Counted from the first letter of the stretch, positions 1 to 13,139 are shown. The stretch: DNA of 64,000 bases from Epiperipatus broadwayi (GCA_028023455.1 JAQFVV010012495.1:2695711-2759710), one strand, 5' to 3'. The notes: generated by a model not told the origin, from the letters alone. Program-made: numbers and translations.

Positions 1-3000
1 TTCAAAAATATACAATTTTTCTTTACAAATAATGCAGAAGAAAAATGTAAGTACTCTTGCAAGCCATTCTCGAAATCTGAGATTAAAGAATCCATTAATC
101 AGTAATATCCATGATTGATTTGTATTACGTTTTCTGTACAATATTGATATGTTCAGATACGGTATTTAAACTAAACAATCAATAAATATTTTAGTTCCAG
201 TTTCTATTATCAAATGAATGCAAAAACAGCAAACTAATTCTCTAGTGATGCAAGAGATTAAAGACAAGCTGAAGATGATCATAATGCCATTCACTATACG
301 AAAAATAGTATTTCTATGAGTGAAAAATTGCTAAAAATATATATTACATTGAATGGACTATTGCAGTAATTTTTATATTATAAGAAATATGAGGAAATAA
401 CTCATTTGAAATTGGATGTGTACTTTAAAGGGCCAAATATTGGAAATAAAATTGGTATGAAATTCATTTTAAAATAAAAGTAGAAAAACTTTATGAAAAT
501 TAATGATATATCAGTTAAAGTATCAAGACTAGTTATTTAACTTGGTAAAGCATACCAAATGTAAATAATCCAGACACTATCCTAACAAATTCTCATTCTG
601 ATGAAAAAATGGAATATTTTATTACAATATACAGAATGCTTTTAGAAGAGCAAACATTTTAAATTTATCTAAGATTTCAATGCAATAATTATAGAAATAT
701 TTGAAAATAAAAATGAAAAAGACATTAAAAATTACACAGTTCTATGTAAAATAATTATTAAAAAGACATTATTATGTTGGTTTACACTTTTCCTATGCAA
801 CTGTAATTGATTGAGATATTGAAAGTTCCTTAGTAGCATTTCTAGCACTTATATCCATTAAAAAAAGCCCTACAAACATTCGATAGAAAACTATGAACTC
901 AAAATCCAATTTAAAAAACAATTTGATTCAAAATTGATTATAGCATAGTAAATCACTAAATCACAATTAAAAATTCCAAGAAAATATCCAAAAAAAAGTT
1001 AATGACTTTGTTACTCTGCATGGGATTTGTAGACTTTTAAAAAAGGATCGACTCCACAAAAAGACTCAACCTGCTATTAGACCTTTGGCATTCAGGAGTC
1101 ATATTCTGAAGAATATTCATCACAATGCAATAGGAGTGATTGAACTGCATAAAAGCACTAAAAAGACTGACACAGGCAAGCATGTCTGACTAAATTATTT
1201 TAAATCCAAACTTTGGCAGAAGTTTCATCGGGGAAATTTGTCGATTAAAATGAAAAGTAAAAATAAATAAAAGATTACTTAAATCATTTAGATTTTGAAG
1301 ATGTGATGCTATAGAAAATGAAAGTCATAAAGTAGGATTAAAAATGAATATCAAATAGATTGAAGTAATGTCCAATGAACTTGCAGACCCTCCCCCTCCC
1401 GAAAAGATATTCATAGTAATGATTTAGAAGTTAACATCTATCAACATCATGATCAAATTGCTAAAATGGAATGAAACATATGAAAAAATTAATCACACAG
1501 TTAAATTAAGATAGCGTGTTTTCAATAATAAATTATATTTAAAAAAAATTAATGTATGTTCCTGTTAAATAGATTTTAATTAAACGAGATCAATCGGGGA
1601 TCACTCAAGGGCTTTTTTGACATTTAACTAAGAAGAATACACATCTTTTCAATCACACAAAAAGCATGGTGAGAGATTAACAAAAAGAAATACAATAGAA
1701 AAACAGAATAAAAAGTTAAATAGAAATCAATGAAATAATTAACAGGATGAAATGAAACGGAGCTGGATATTTGATCAGGAGACATAAAAATGGACATATT
1801 ACCAGAGATTACAGAAGACTTATAAAAAGACGTCTTTTAAGATCAGCAAGGGGTAAAAGTTTCTGGAAAAATGTGGGGAAACTAGGAATCAGAAAAAATT
1901 GGTTTAAACTCAAAAGAGATTATTCAGCAATGGATAAATAATAGCTGAAAATGATAATGAAGTTGATATACACATAATGAAATGTAAGAGTATAAGTTTA
2001 ACAAAAGCACTAATTTAAAATTTGCATGATAGTAATAACCTGATATTTATAAGAAATACTTTTATTGGAAGAGGAGAGAGGTAGCTTTAACATAAAATGA
2101 TAAGAGCATATACCCTCTGTGATTTCCCTCTTTTTCAGAAATGATATTATATAGACACAACAACAAACAAGACACACTTGTGATTTTAAATATATCAATT
2201 ATGGAGTAACATAAAAACCCAAAAGCACAACAATCTGCACTTCATAAACAAACAAAATGTCAACATAATGCAATCAATAAATCTGAAGATGACATAAATA
2301 CTGCTATTCCCTGTGTGTTTTAAAATGTATTATACTGATAAGAAATAATCCAATTCAGTAAATTATCTATTTTTAATAATTTTTAATGTATTTTTAATTG
2401 TTTTAATCATCTCTCCAGACCTCACAGTGCGAATTAACATTAATTATATAAAGTATTAATTTTTCATAGGCAAATGATATTAGTAAACCTTTCTTCAATA
2501 TTTACAATGCATAAGACTGTTTTCTACAACAGAATTTTATATACGCTTTCAACATGCTATGAATCTAAACATTTTTAACAATTGCACTATCGTAATGTAC
2601 ATTTGATAATTATAACACAAACATCACCGTATTAGAAGGATATGCATATAATCAATTTACATCAGATAATACCAAGCAGATTCTCAACTTTGCTTTTTCA
2701 CTATTCTCAATAGACAACAATGTCTGCATTCAAGACTTGTAGTAGTTATTTTCCGCTCATTCCACAGAATTCAAATTAATTATAGTATTTGAAATTTGAA
2801 TTCCCTAATTTTCTGAACTTGCACACTACGGACTTGATACTAGGTCAGTAACTATAAATTTTAGTGACATTAGTTATGGATTAATTGCAGGTGCAATTTA
2901 TTCTTGGACAAAAGAATGGTCTATATTCCTCATGCTTAAATAAACCATAGAATATTAGTAATCTGTTTTTAAGGCAACATTACAATTAGGTAGTAAATCG

Positions 3001-3116
3001 AATCTACTATTCTATAATTTAGTTGTGTGTTATGCTTTAATTTATTTAATATGTATTTATATACTGTATTTATTGTGTAATATTACATTTAAAAAATTAA
3101 TAAATTAGGTGAGATA
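1..3116. other. AT-rich intergenic DNA; one unrecognised basic open stretch
   Basis: No gene or RNA was recognised. At 1765-1941 (plus strand) 58 codons are open before a stop and encode a strongly basic peptide (HKNGHITRDYRRLIKRRLLR, then KNVGKLGIRKNWFKLKRDY). The preceding DNA from about 980 has scattered coding-like pieces with stops. This looks like an old retroelement or other coding relic, but I cannot assign a family. Confidence 0.3.
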
Positions 3117-3700
3117 TTTGGCATTCAGAAACAGAAAAAACAAAACATGGTAAAAACCAAATCGATGTTAATCTAAATAAATATTCTTTTTTTTTTTTAA
3201 AGTTTTGTAATAATATGGAGAATTTTGTTTCTCATTAACCATATATTCTACTGAGACATGGAAAACAAAAGATAAATTACTTCATTATTATCAGAAACTT
3301 TAACAAACTCTAGCATCTGTATAACAATGCACGCGCACACATATAGTCTTTATATATATAAATATATTTAAAAAAAAACCATTTTTTTTTCTCTTCAAAA
3401 GATGAATAACGTTGAAATCTATAAAAATACAACAAATAAAAAATCAGAGATAAGTTAAAATATTTAATATGCGGAGATAGAAAGAAGCAAAATCTAGTAA
3501 AAATGAAATCAATGCTATTCTAATTAAATAAGCTTTCTTTAAATTTTGAATAATGTGGGAAATTTTGTTTCTCTTTGACCGCATATTCTTCTGAGATAAA
3601 AAAGCTAAACTATTTCATTATTATCCCAGGAAAAACTGCACATGCGTCATCATAAACTTTAACAAGCTCTAACGGCAATATAATAACACAAGCACCCACA
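3117..3700. repeat. Pair of diverged direct repeats (about 3117-3335 and 3466-3700)
   Basis: Both units share, in the same order, a gTAAAAA-cAAATCaATG block, an 'attttgtttctc' block followed by 'catattct.ctgaga', and a 'cataaactttaacaa.ctc' block. The second unit has extra internal sequence. Identity is moderate, so this is an old interspersed repeat or a local duplication of unknown family. Confidence 0.5.
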
Positions 3701-6700
3701 CACACATTTATAGACACCTGTAGGAAGTACTTAAAATTAAAAATATAAAGTAGGATATATCTTGTTTTTCTTATAAGTAAACTTCAAACTTTATTTCCTT
3801 TAAAAATTCTGAGAAAGTAAATTCGTATTTCTTGGATTTTAATCTCACTTCTACGTTATTAGATAAACATTTATCATTTATCTTGAAGATAACTTTTACG
3901 ACCTACTTCCTATATATTTTAACTTCTAAAAAAGCAATAACAAAATGAAATAATATATATATACATAATTATGAAACAATTGTGTTGTACAGAAAAATAA
4001 CCAAATAGAAGTGTTCTGCATATACTTTATTGTTGTTCTCCCACACGGTGGAGGCAATTGCTATTGATCTTATAACAATTAATGGAACAATAAGTACCAT
4101 ATCGCAATAGAAATATATAATCAAGCAAATTTCAAATTTTATAAGCATCACTCCCTATCTTAAAGCCTATTATATTACACCTATCCACCAGTATATAAAA
4201 GTTCTATACCACTTTCTTTCCTTACGCATGTACACTTCGTGAACAATCTTCATTTGTCGTGTGAATTTGAGGCTCAAAATATGCTGATTTCCACACATGG
4301 TGTTGATAGGCCATTATGTGACAGTTCAATTTGCAATCAAATGTTTATCTCTCTTGTGTTTAACCCTTCAATATTGTGCCTTCCCAAATTTCTCTTAAGA
4401 TAGAAAATTTCTATCAATTTTATTTTTAACATAATCTTTACTGATGAAGTAAATTGTTACATAGTTTATATTAGTATATACACACAAGTTTCTGTCTATT
4501 TTACTAAAGTAACTCACATGCAGTGAGAAATATATATATATATGTTTGAATTAGCAATGAAGGAGAACAATAGAATAAGTAGCTTTTAAATGCAAGCATA
4601 TTGGTCTATTTTTCTCTTCTCTGTTTAGCAAATGACCGTGTTGTAGCATAATGATGCTTTCATCCAAATTAGGGATTTGATCTATTCACTTTATAACATT
4701 TTGAGAAAACAGAAAATATCACAAGTAATATATATATATTATCCTGCAATTAAAAACATAACCAAATGAAGATTAAAGCTACCTGCACACCCTACATCTA
4801 GCCGATCAGACCATTAATTATTACATATACATTCCCTTTACAATATATCATCAATAATACCATAAAGTGGGAAAGGTCCCATCACCTTTGGCAAGAGCAC
4901 TATCATATCATATTATAGACATATTGTCATAGTTTGCAAAGCAGAAAAGCGGACTGACAAATTTGAAAGCTGCTTAGCTAAGTATCTCATTTCCAATAAT
5001 TATTACATATATATATATATATTCCTCATTTTATGAGAATTACAGTCTCATAAAGTATAATAAGGTGAAAGAAACTCCATTCTTTGTTTTGAGACCTGTT
5101 TAGGTGCAGCATTAAAAAATTAAATACAATAGATATATATTCGACTTCAATAAATTCAAGCTCTAAACTAAAATACAAAAATATAGATCTATCAAACACA
5201 GGTATAGATTCTGTGGGTATTTTAAAACTTTAGCTCCCTGATGAAGGTTTTTCATGAAAGAGGGTAATCTGGGATTTTTATATACAGAAGAATAGTTGCA
5301 CAGTTTGAAATAAAGGAAATGTATAAAATTTGAAATCTGCTTATTATACATATTTCATTAACTATTACATTTATTCATTACAGTGTGATACTTAATGTTG
5401 TTATAAGAATCATAACATCATCCCACTTTAAAATGTGTAGAATGGTCAGATGACAACTTGTATCTCTGTTTATCTTTTTCTATAGCACAACTGTTAATCA
5501 TTGCATAAATATTCCTTGCTATTAATTATTATACACACACATGTACACATTGCCATTCAGACTTTGTATAAGTGATTGTTATTACTTGGTAATGTGGTCA
5601 TCATTAAAAGTTTATATGGATAAATGATATTATAAGTCTCACATTATTTTCGCTATCACAATATCACTCCATATATGTAAAAGTAAACAATTGGTCAATG
5701 ATACATTTTTTAACTATTATTACAGTATATGAATGCTTGCCCAAACTGATTCTTTCACTCAAGAATAGTCTATATAGTGTAATGGTATAAAATGAGAGCA
5801 ATGGGAAGAACACCATTAAGTACTTAAATTGAGATACCAATCTATCACGGAATGAAAATTGAATAAGATACAAGAGAAACTCCTTGGGTAAACCCTATAA
5901 ATTGAGATGTCAAAATAATAATAGTGCAAAATACACAAGAGTTAGAGACTTCAAACCAAACTAAAGATTCAAAATTTATAATGATAAAAAATAAATAAAT
6001 ATTGAGACAAAAAATAAAAGACTGTTAATACATCTTGTTTTCAAATCCCTAATATATACAGCTACAATCATAAAAAATAATAATAAAGAATGCTAGCTCT
6101 TATTAATATTCTGTAAATTATAAAATTTGAAATAATATAATACTAACTAAATAATGTAAAAAAAAATAATGAATACAGGTGTAAGCCAAAATTGGTAATG
6201 CATTACCAGTTAATAAATCAATCCCTAATAGAATAAATGAAGGTTTAGCAGATTTTTATAAATAAGACAATCTAAAACCCATGTTGATATAATATTCAAA
6301 ACTTACTGTTAAATTTACATTGGTATTTATTTTAATAACCCTTAGGCTGCTGTATGTTATATTTAAAAGCATAAAAAATACTAAACTCGATAATTAGTAG
6401 AATTTTATTACAAAATTTATTAATAGGCTTTGACATCAGTAAGCACTTATGACAATATTAGATTAACCTTGGACAATTGTCAAACAACAATGAAATGATA
6501 ATATTTATATCACTCATTGTGCAACCATTGTTATTTTTAAAATATAAATTACGATTGTTCTATCTTATAGTTATTAAGATAAATAAAACTCAAAATTCAA
6601 ATTTAATGAATAATAATGATAATTTATTTACAAGTAGGCAATAAAAAAATTAAAACTATGAATATATAATGGGAATTAAAATTAAAATACTTTAAGAGGT

Positions 6701-7231
6701 TGTTTATGTTTGAACTATCAAGTAATGCTAGACATGATACTCATCCCCCAAAATCAGAGGAAAATATACATCTATATATTAATTTTAGATGAATCACAAA
6801 ATTATGAAGTAGGTCCTAACTTGTTACAGTTTGTCTATTAAACTGATACTGAACAACCCTAAGCAAGTTATTAGATAAAAATCTATTTTAATCACGAAGC
6901 ATAAAATTAAAAAAAAATATTATGATTTTGCTTTGACCAAGTATCTACTTAAATAATCACTCACATATATAAAAAAAAAAACATTTTAAAATAACCATTT
7001 AATAATAGTAAAATTACATCATAAATAAAACCAAAATGATCTGTATGTTCATAATGAAAAAGTTCTGCACTTTAGATTTCTTTCACCAAGATTTTTAAAA
7101 AATATATATTATTAAGAGATTCCAATATTTAGGATGCAGTAATCAACAAGAAAACAGCATAGTATTTGGAGTTTATTTCATTGAACTAACAACTAGTAAT
7201 TTCCAGTAAGGTGTTGAGGCATATTAATCCT
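3701..7231. other. AT-rich intergenic DNA without recognised genes
   Basis: Short AT-dinucleotide and poly-A/T runs (for example 4530-4545, 4720-4740, 5005-5022). The open frames of 60-70 codons here have no recognisable domains and biased Ile/Leu/Phe/Tyr/Lys composition as expected by chance. At 5251-5257 a CTGATGA is present without the rest of a hammerhead. Confidence 0.6.
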
Positions 7232-7456
7232 TTAATCAATGAAATATAATATAAATCTTTATTATATAATAATAACAACTTGTAAATACATCAACAGAAA
7301 ATTATATATATAAAAGCCTTTTTCGGTAATTCTAAATTTTTTACCCTTCTCAATATGATACCTCCTACTAATAATACTAACACGTATATTACTATATAGC
7401 GACATCTACCGACATTTCCTATAACTCATTATTTTTATCATTTTATTTATTTCCCC

Positions 7457-7864
7457 TTATATTACTTTCCATTCTTTATCCATTACCCAATCATTCATTA
7501 AATCAATTGACTTTTTGTAAATGTTCATACATGTATTTATATTATATTTTATATAATTTGTTTCATATATTTTCCTTCTATTCATTTCCTTTATATAATT
7601 TAATGGTCTCATGTTTTTAATACAATCTATTTTATGTCCACATGCTGATCTATCATCCCTCCTTTCAATAGCACTATTATGTTCTTTTGCCCTTTGTTCT
7701 AATTGTTTTGATGTCTGTCCATAGTAAACCATTTTACATATCCCACAAGTAATTTTATATACTGTTCCCTTTATATATTTCATATCATCTTTAATCTTAT
7801 AATTTCCTATTAATATATCTAAATCTTTACTATTAGACCATCCTATTTTTATATTTTTATCCAT
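7457..7864 (-). pseudogene. Penelope-like GIY-YIG endonuclease domain (left arm, small deletion)
   Basis: This is the inverted copy of the nuclease at 8160-8588. It is 135 rather than 142 codons long because LYVHYLKF, just before GHKIDCI, is missing and replaced by a single residue (RSACGHK). This in-frame loss removes one of the His residues of the putative zinc site. The GTVYKITCGICK and YYGQT motifs and the REH-type helix are kept. Otherwise the two copies differ by only a few residues. Confidence 0.8.
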
Positions 7865-8159
7865 ATAATTTTTATTTTTAGTTAATATATCATAAATTTT
7901 ACAAAAGATGGCAGTAATTAAGAATTTTAAAATTAAAAATGATAGGTATAATACAGATAAAAAAAACCGCTGAAGTATAAAAAAAGAACAATTTATTAAA
8001 TTATATTCTAGCTATGGATATAATCCTAGAAATATTAGGAATATATTATATGATAATAAAAATAATATTAGAGGGTATAAAATACTAAATAATATAAAAT
8101 GGATTAAAATTGCATATACATCTAAAATTTATGATATATTAACTAAAAATAAAAATTAT

Positions 8160-8588
8160 ATGGATAAAAATATAAAAATAGGATGGTCTAATAGTAAAAA
8201 TTTAGACATATTAATAGGAAATTATAAGATTAAAGATGATATGAAATATATAAAGGGAACAGTATATAAAATTACTTGTGGGATATGTAAAATGGTTTAC
8301 TATGGACAGACATCAAAACAATTAGAACAAAGGGCAAAAGAACATAATAGTGCTATTGAAAGGAGGGATGATAGATCAGCATTATATGTTCATTATTTAA
8401 AATTTGGACATAAAATAGATTGTATTAAAAACATAAGACCATTAAATTATATAAAGGAAATGAATAGAAGGAAAATATATGAAACAAATTATATAAAATA
8501 TAATATAAATACATGTATGAACATTTACAAAAAGTCAATTGATTTAATGAATGATTGGGTAATGGATAAAGAATGGAAAGTAATATAA
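8160..8588 (+). CDS. Penelope-like GIY-YIG endonuclease domain (right arm)
   Basis: The 142 codons from the first ATG encode the C-terminal nuclease of a Penelope-like retroelement. This nuclease nicks target DNA to prime reverse transcription. Visible motifs: GTVYKITCGICKMVYYGQT, which holds the GIY-like VYKI and YYG strands with a CxxC pair between them; then R and EH in LEQRAKEH, the expected helix with the catalytic Arg; then HYLKFGH with two further His, as in the CCHH finger of these enzymes. The frame is open for about 50 codons upstream of this ATG, to a TGA near 7972, so the ATG is not the native start. The reverse transcriptase is missing. Confidence 0.85.
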   Translation: MDKNIKIGWSNSKNLDILIGNYKIKDDMKYIKGTVYKITCGICKMVYYGQTSKQLEQRAKEHNSAIERRDDRSALYVHYLKFGHKIDCIKNIRPLNYIKEMNRRKIYETNYIKYNINTCMNIYKKSIDLMNDWVMDKEWKVI

Positions 8589-8689
8589 GGGGAAATAAAT
8601 AAAATGATAAAAATAATGAATTATAGGAAATGTCGGTAGATGTCGCTATATACGTAATATACGTGTTAGTATTAGTAGGAGGTATCATA

Positions 8690-8725
8690 TTGAGAAGGGT
8701 AAAAAATTTAGAATTACCGAAAAAG
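8690..8725 (+). other. Hairpin in the Penelope 3' UTR resembling a degenerate hammerhead core
   Basis: The sequence TTGAGAAG-GGTAA-loop-TTACC-GAAAA has the order CTGAnGA / stem / GAAA seen in the ribozyme repeats of this window, but has lost the first C and one core base. It is present in both arms of the dimer. It may be the decayed hammerhead expected in a Penelope-like terminal region. A fortuitous hairpin is possible. Confidence 0.35.
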
Positions 8726-8809
8726 GCTTTTATATATATAATTTTCTGTTGATGTATTTACAAGTTGTTATTATTATATAATAAAGATTTATATTATATT
8801 TCATTGATT

Positions 8810-10061
8810 ATAAGATAAACAACATAAAGGAGTATTATTTCTTAGAATTAATTAATCCTTTAATGATTATTATCACATTTGAGGTTATTATAGGTATCCT
8901 TAAAATTCCAGTTTCATTGACACATATATGTAATCCAATTGCAAACAGATATCAATTTCCACGGTTGATTTTATATGATATTTCAACTATTAAATTTCCA
9001 TTGTGAACTAGTGATTAATTTACCCTTTGCAGCATCAATAAATCCATAAGCACAGTGTAAGTAAACAATATAAATAGGTTTACATTCAACATTTTGTTAG
9101 TATTTTATGATTTTATTATTCCACCAGCAAATCATTATCTTTTAATCCTTGGCAATTTGTTAATCCTATCCTTAGACACTTACATATATATTCATCAGGC
9201 ACATATGTATGTATATCAACATCGAATTTAGGCGAGAATTTTAAACTCTTCTCATAAAACTCAAAATGTTATAATGAATAATACATTTTATCTTGTTGTT
9301 TCAAACCCTTTCAAGAGAATTAAGTCCAGGATAAACGTTGAGCTTTGTTTAGCCTCTCATTATATTGCTTTCTCTTAAAACATTTTTAAGATAGATATAT
9401 ACTGCATTTAAAAAAAAAAATTATAAAAACAAAGTGACCGATATACATACAAGAACAAAAAAAAAAAACTGAATAAAAAAACCAAGTTAATCTCATGGGC
9501 TTATTTATACTCTTTGTTTGGTGCAATAACTAGATCATAGTTGGCTACCAAACTAACAATGGACTCAAGTTTGTTCATTTTCAAAAATTCATTGAGTGAT
9601 TACTGCACTTTAAACTGAGATCATTTAAACACAAATTGGCATCTTTAACAAAATATCTTCTTTGAAATGTTTTTTTTAAAACAACAAACATTTTAAAATA
9701 ATATAATAACAACAACTATTAAAATCTCTTTTAAAATAAAAAATAAATCATTTTAAATTTTAAAAGAGTTACAAATACTATATTCTTGAAAGTATATATT
9801 ATCTTTAAAATCTTTACTAATACATGCACATACATTCACACATATATAGATGAAGATGCTATTTATTTATTAAAATCTATTAAAATATATAGATAAACAA
9901 TGTTATTTTAACACTTAAAAATGCATCTTTTAAATTTAAATTGCTCTATAGTGAGATTTTAACTTTTTTGGTAACTTTAAAAAAATATATATTTCTTTTA
10001 TAAATCTTCACATATTCACTCCAATGCAATTTTTTTTTATATAATTCTTTTAATTTTCTAA
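8810..10061. other. AT-rich intergenic DNA without recognised genes
   Basis: Poly-A/T and AT-rich DNA only. Nothing with coding or RNA-gene character was seen. Confidence 0.6.
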
Positions 10062-10165
10062 GTTTCAACTGTTCTGAAGTCTTCCTCAGAGGTTTTGCAT
10101 AACCTTCCTTTCTTTTTAAAACTATTAGAAAATTAAAGGAATTACATAAAAAAAATTGCATTAGA
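10020..10165 (-). repeat. Monomer of the 'GACT-hairpin' repeat with a hammerhead-like motif
   Basis: On the minus strand 10062-10089 reads CTGAGGA-A-GACT-loop-AGTT-GAAAC followed by TTAGAAAATTAAA. The same order and tail occur at 32256-32283 and 32396-32423. Relative to a true hammerhead there is one extra A before stem II, and no convincing stem I/III cleavage site. It is therefore listed as a repeat, not a ribozyme. Confidence 0.5.
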
Positions 10166-10486
10166 GTGTATATGTGGAGATTTATAAAAGTAATATATAT
10201 ATGAAGGAATGCAAAAAAAGTAAAGGTGAAGAAATAAGAATAACTTAAAATAAGATGCTATGCTTTATCATAATTATTTTGTTTCAAAAAAATAAAAGGA
10301 AAACCAACTGTGAACTTACTTTTAAAAAATAAAATAAAAATAAAACAAATCACGAATTATTATTTTGTCTATTGGTGGACTTTATAACTTAAGATCAGAC
10401 ACAATAAGATACAATTAGATATAATTTGATGATTTTAATAATCAACAACTTTATAAGCAATAAATAAATGGCTTATAAGAATTTTT

Positions 10487-12120
10487 TGTGATGTGATGCA
10501 CGTGATTTCTCCTTATACGGAGTCAGGGATCTCTCAGCAACTATGCCCAGAGAAACCTGTTAGCCACTTTAACTTCCCTTTTCATTACCCACCCTAAGTT
10601 TTCCCATATCCTGCTCCAACTCAATTCCACAATATAATCTTTGTCAATTCTATGGCCTTTATATCTAAATCCTCTTTTTTCCAAACCCAGCATAAAAACC
10701 AATAACCCACTTTTTGTATAATCACTTTGTATATTCTTCCACAACTTCATTATTTATACCTTTTTTTGCTTTCAGGCATTTACATTCAATTAAGAGATGT
10801 CTAATATATTATATGCCTTCCTTAAACAACAGACTAAATCACTCACATTTTTCCATTTATTTGTATATTCCTTTGTTGTTAAAGATCCCATTCAAGCCTT
10901 AAACAATAAACTACTTTCCTTGCTATTATCATAAATTAACGCACACCAATACTCTCTTTATTTCTATATATATTTAAACTTTTTTTACTCTCCATACTAG
11001 TTCTTCATCTCTCCAACTCTCTATTGTTTATTAATGCATCTGTTCTTCTATCCCATTCATTAACACTATAAAACTCAACAATTCTCCTAACACAATCATC
11101 CCACCTTTTGTATAAGTTTACTGACATAAATTCTTTATCCAAATCTTCTGCATATCACATTCCCTTTTTCACCCCATCTTGTTGCCTGCCCTTTACTCAT
11201 AACCCGATTAAATACTATTTTGGCTATTCTTTTATTATCCCTAAACTGCAATCTACAGAACATTTTCATTTTGCACCTCTCATATAAAAACATGACCATC
11301 CCATTTCTCCTTGAATTGCCTCCTTTGCCATCCACCTATCTGCATACTTCTCTTTGTACTTTTTTTAAGTAATATAATACCTCTTTACTAACACATAAAG
11401 CATTGTTACCATGGTAACCCTGCTACTGCCACTCCCTTCAATACAATTCTAGCTACATCATACTTATTATATGAGAACACTGTTAATTTCTTTATCAATC
11501 CCTTTTTTTTTTCTTTGCTTCATTTATCAATTTTCTCTCCCATTCATCCAAACAATTTCTTTTATTACTTAACACGATTCCCAAATAGTTATATCTATTC
11601 ATCACATTTAACTTTATATCCCCCAATAAAAATTCTCTGTCTTCTCTTTCCCCAGTACTAATCATCATTACTTTTGATTTTTCTTTCACTAAATTTAATC
11701 CCCATCTCTTCACCCACCCTTGTGCATGTTCTCAACATAAATGCCATAGTTTCCCTTCTTTCTGCACACAAAAAGACATCATCCGCAAATAAAGACCCAT
11801 TAATGTATACACTCCATTGCCATCTATTAATGGTATCTCTAGCCCTCTTCCTAGTTTTTCTATTGCTCTTTCCATGTCTCTCAAATACAATAACAAAATA
11901 GGTGACATAGGGCATCCTTGCCTTAGTCCCACCCCTAATTGATACATATTCCCTAATTGATACATATAGTAATTATTTTCATATAATTTCTTAATAATAT
12001 CCATTCCCAAATTTACTAAACTTACCCATAATCTATTTCTACTTACTCTAGCATATGCCTTCTCTATATCTATATAAACCACATATAATAGTGTACCTAT
12101 ATTTCTAATCATATCCATAA
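10487..12120 (-). mobile_element. LINE (non-LTR retrotransposon) copy A: RT to 3' end, frameshifted
   Basis: The minus strand holds broken reverse-transcriptase sequence. 12118-11732 encodes YVVYIDIEKAYARVSRNRLW and then GVGLRQGCPMSPILLLYL. After a frame change near 11830, 11915-11658 reads SLFADDVFLC (the F/YADD active site), and 11713-11495 reads MKRWGLNLVKEKSKVMMIST and YNYLGIVLS. Further down come the C-terminal Cys/His region and a 3' end at 10487 marked by a TGATG-type repeat. At least two frameshifts make it dead. LINE reverse transcriptases prime cDNA synthesis at a nicked target. Confidence 0.88.
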
Positions 12121-12145
12121 ATTGTGTAACTACAAATAAACTTTT

Positions 12146-12565
12146 GTGATGTGATGCACTGTGACTTCTCCTTATATGGAGTCAGGAATCTCTTGGCAAC
12201 TATGTCCAGAGAAACTTGTTAGCCACATTACCTTCCTTTTCCATTCCCCACCCTAAGTTTCCCCATATCTTGCTCCATCCTATTTCCCAACATATATATT
12301 TGTCAACTCCATGGCTTTCATATCTAAATTCCCCTTATATATTCCCAAACCCAGCACTAAAACCAGTAACCCATTTTCTGTATAATCACTTTGTTTATAT
12401 TTAGTCTTCCATAACTTCATTATATGTACTCTTTCTGCTTTCAAGCATTTACACTGAATCAATAGATGCCTAATATTTTCTATGCCTTCCTTATACAACT
12501 TGCAGACTAAATCACCCATATTTTTCCATTTATGTGTATATTCTCGTTACTAAAGATTCCGTTCG
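12146..12565 (-). mobile_element. LINE copy B: 5'-truncated 3' end
   Basis: Same family and orientation as copies A and C. Its 3' boundary on the plus strand starts TGTGATGTGATGCACTGTG, then CTTCTCCTTATATGGAGTCA. The frame 12519-12280 encodes GDLVCKLYKEGIENIRHLLI and QCKCLKAERV, the C-terminal Cys/His zinc-finger-like motif of LINE ORF2, with the second Cys changed to Tyr. Only the terminal ~420 bp is present, as expected for 5'-truncated insertion. Confidence 0.85.
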
Positions 12566-12570
12566 AGCCT

Positions 12571-13139
12571 TATTTGATGTGATGTGATGCACTGTGACTT
12601 CTCCTTAAATGGAGTCAGGAATCTCTCAGCAACTATGCCCAAAAACACTTGTTAGCCACTTTACCTTCCATTCCCCATTTCTAAGTTTTTCCATATTCTG
12701 CTCCATCCCATTTCCACAATATAACCTTCGCCAACTCTATAGCCTTTTTATCTAAATTCTCCTTATCTTTTCCCAAACCCAGCATAAAAACCAATAACCC
12801 ACTTTCTGTATAATCACTTTTTTCATCATTATTCTTCCATAACTTCATTATTTATACCCTTTCTGCATTCAAGCATTTACATTCAATTAACAGATGCCTA
12901 ATATTTTCTATTCCTTCATTACACAATTTACAGACTAAATCACCCATATTTTTCCATTTCCATGTATACTCTCTTGTTACTAAATATCCCATTTCAGCCT
13001 TAAACATTAAACTATTTTCCTTACTATTATCAGACATTAATTCGCACCTAATGTTCTGTTTACTTCTATATATATTTAAACTCTTTTTACTCTCCATACT
13101 AGTTCTCCATCTCTCTAACTCCCTATTCTTCACTGAAGC
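12571..13139 (-). mobile_element. LINE copy C: 5'-truncated 3' end
   Basis: The minus-strand frame 13133-12852 encodes the C-terminal region with the complete CKLCNEG...RHLLIECKCL motif (CxxC, His, Cys). The 3' end at about 12571 again carries the TGATGTGATG repeat. It abuts copy B within a few bases, so the three same-strand copies are stacked end to end. Confidence 0.85.

Larger units (their letters stand above)
7232..8809. mobile_element. Penelope-like element 3' ends arranged as a head-to-head inverted dimer
   Basis: Left arm 7232-7901 (element on the minus strand) and right arm 8120-8809 (element on the plus strand) are near-identical reverse complements separated by 218 bp. Each arm holds the C-terminal GIY-YIG endonuclease frame and about 220 bp of 3' UTR. 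The spacer 7902-8119 is more of the same element, reading plus into the right arm with one TGA in frame. Inverted partial copies are typical of Penelope-like retroelements. The near identity of the arms indicates a recent event or gene conversion. Confidence 0.85.

Noticed and set aside
5240-5290. Possible hammerhead at CTGATGA (5251)
   Set aside because: GAAA follows at plausible distance but no stem II pairing and no stem I partner near a NUH site.
8425-8688. Minus-strand frame opposite the Penelope nuclease
   Set aside because: Shadow of the real plus-strand nuclease frame and its 3' UTR.
11674-11901. Plus-strand frame inside the LINE
   Set aside because: Antisense shadow of the reverse-transcriptase region with the FADD motif.
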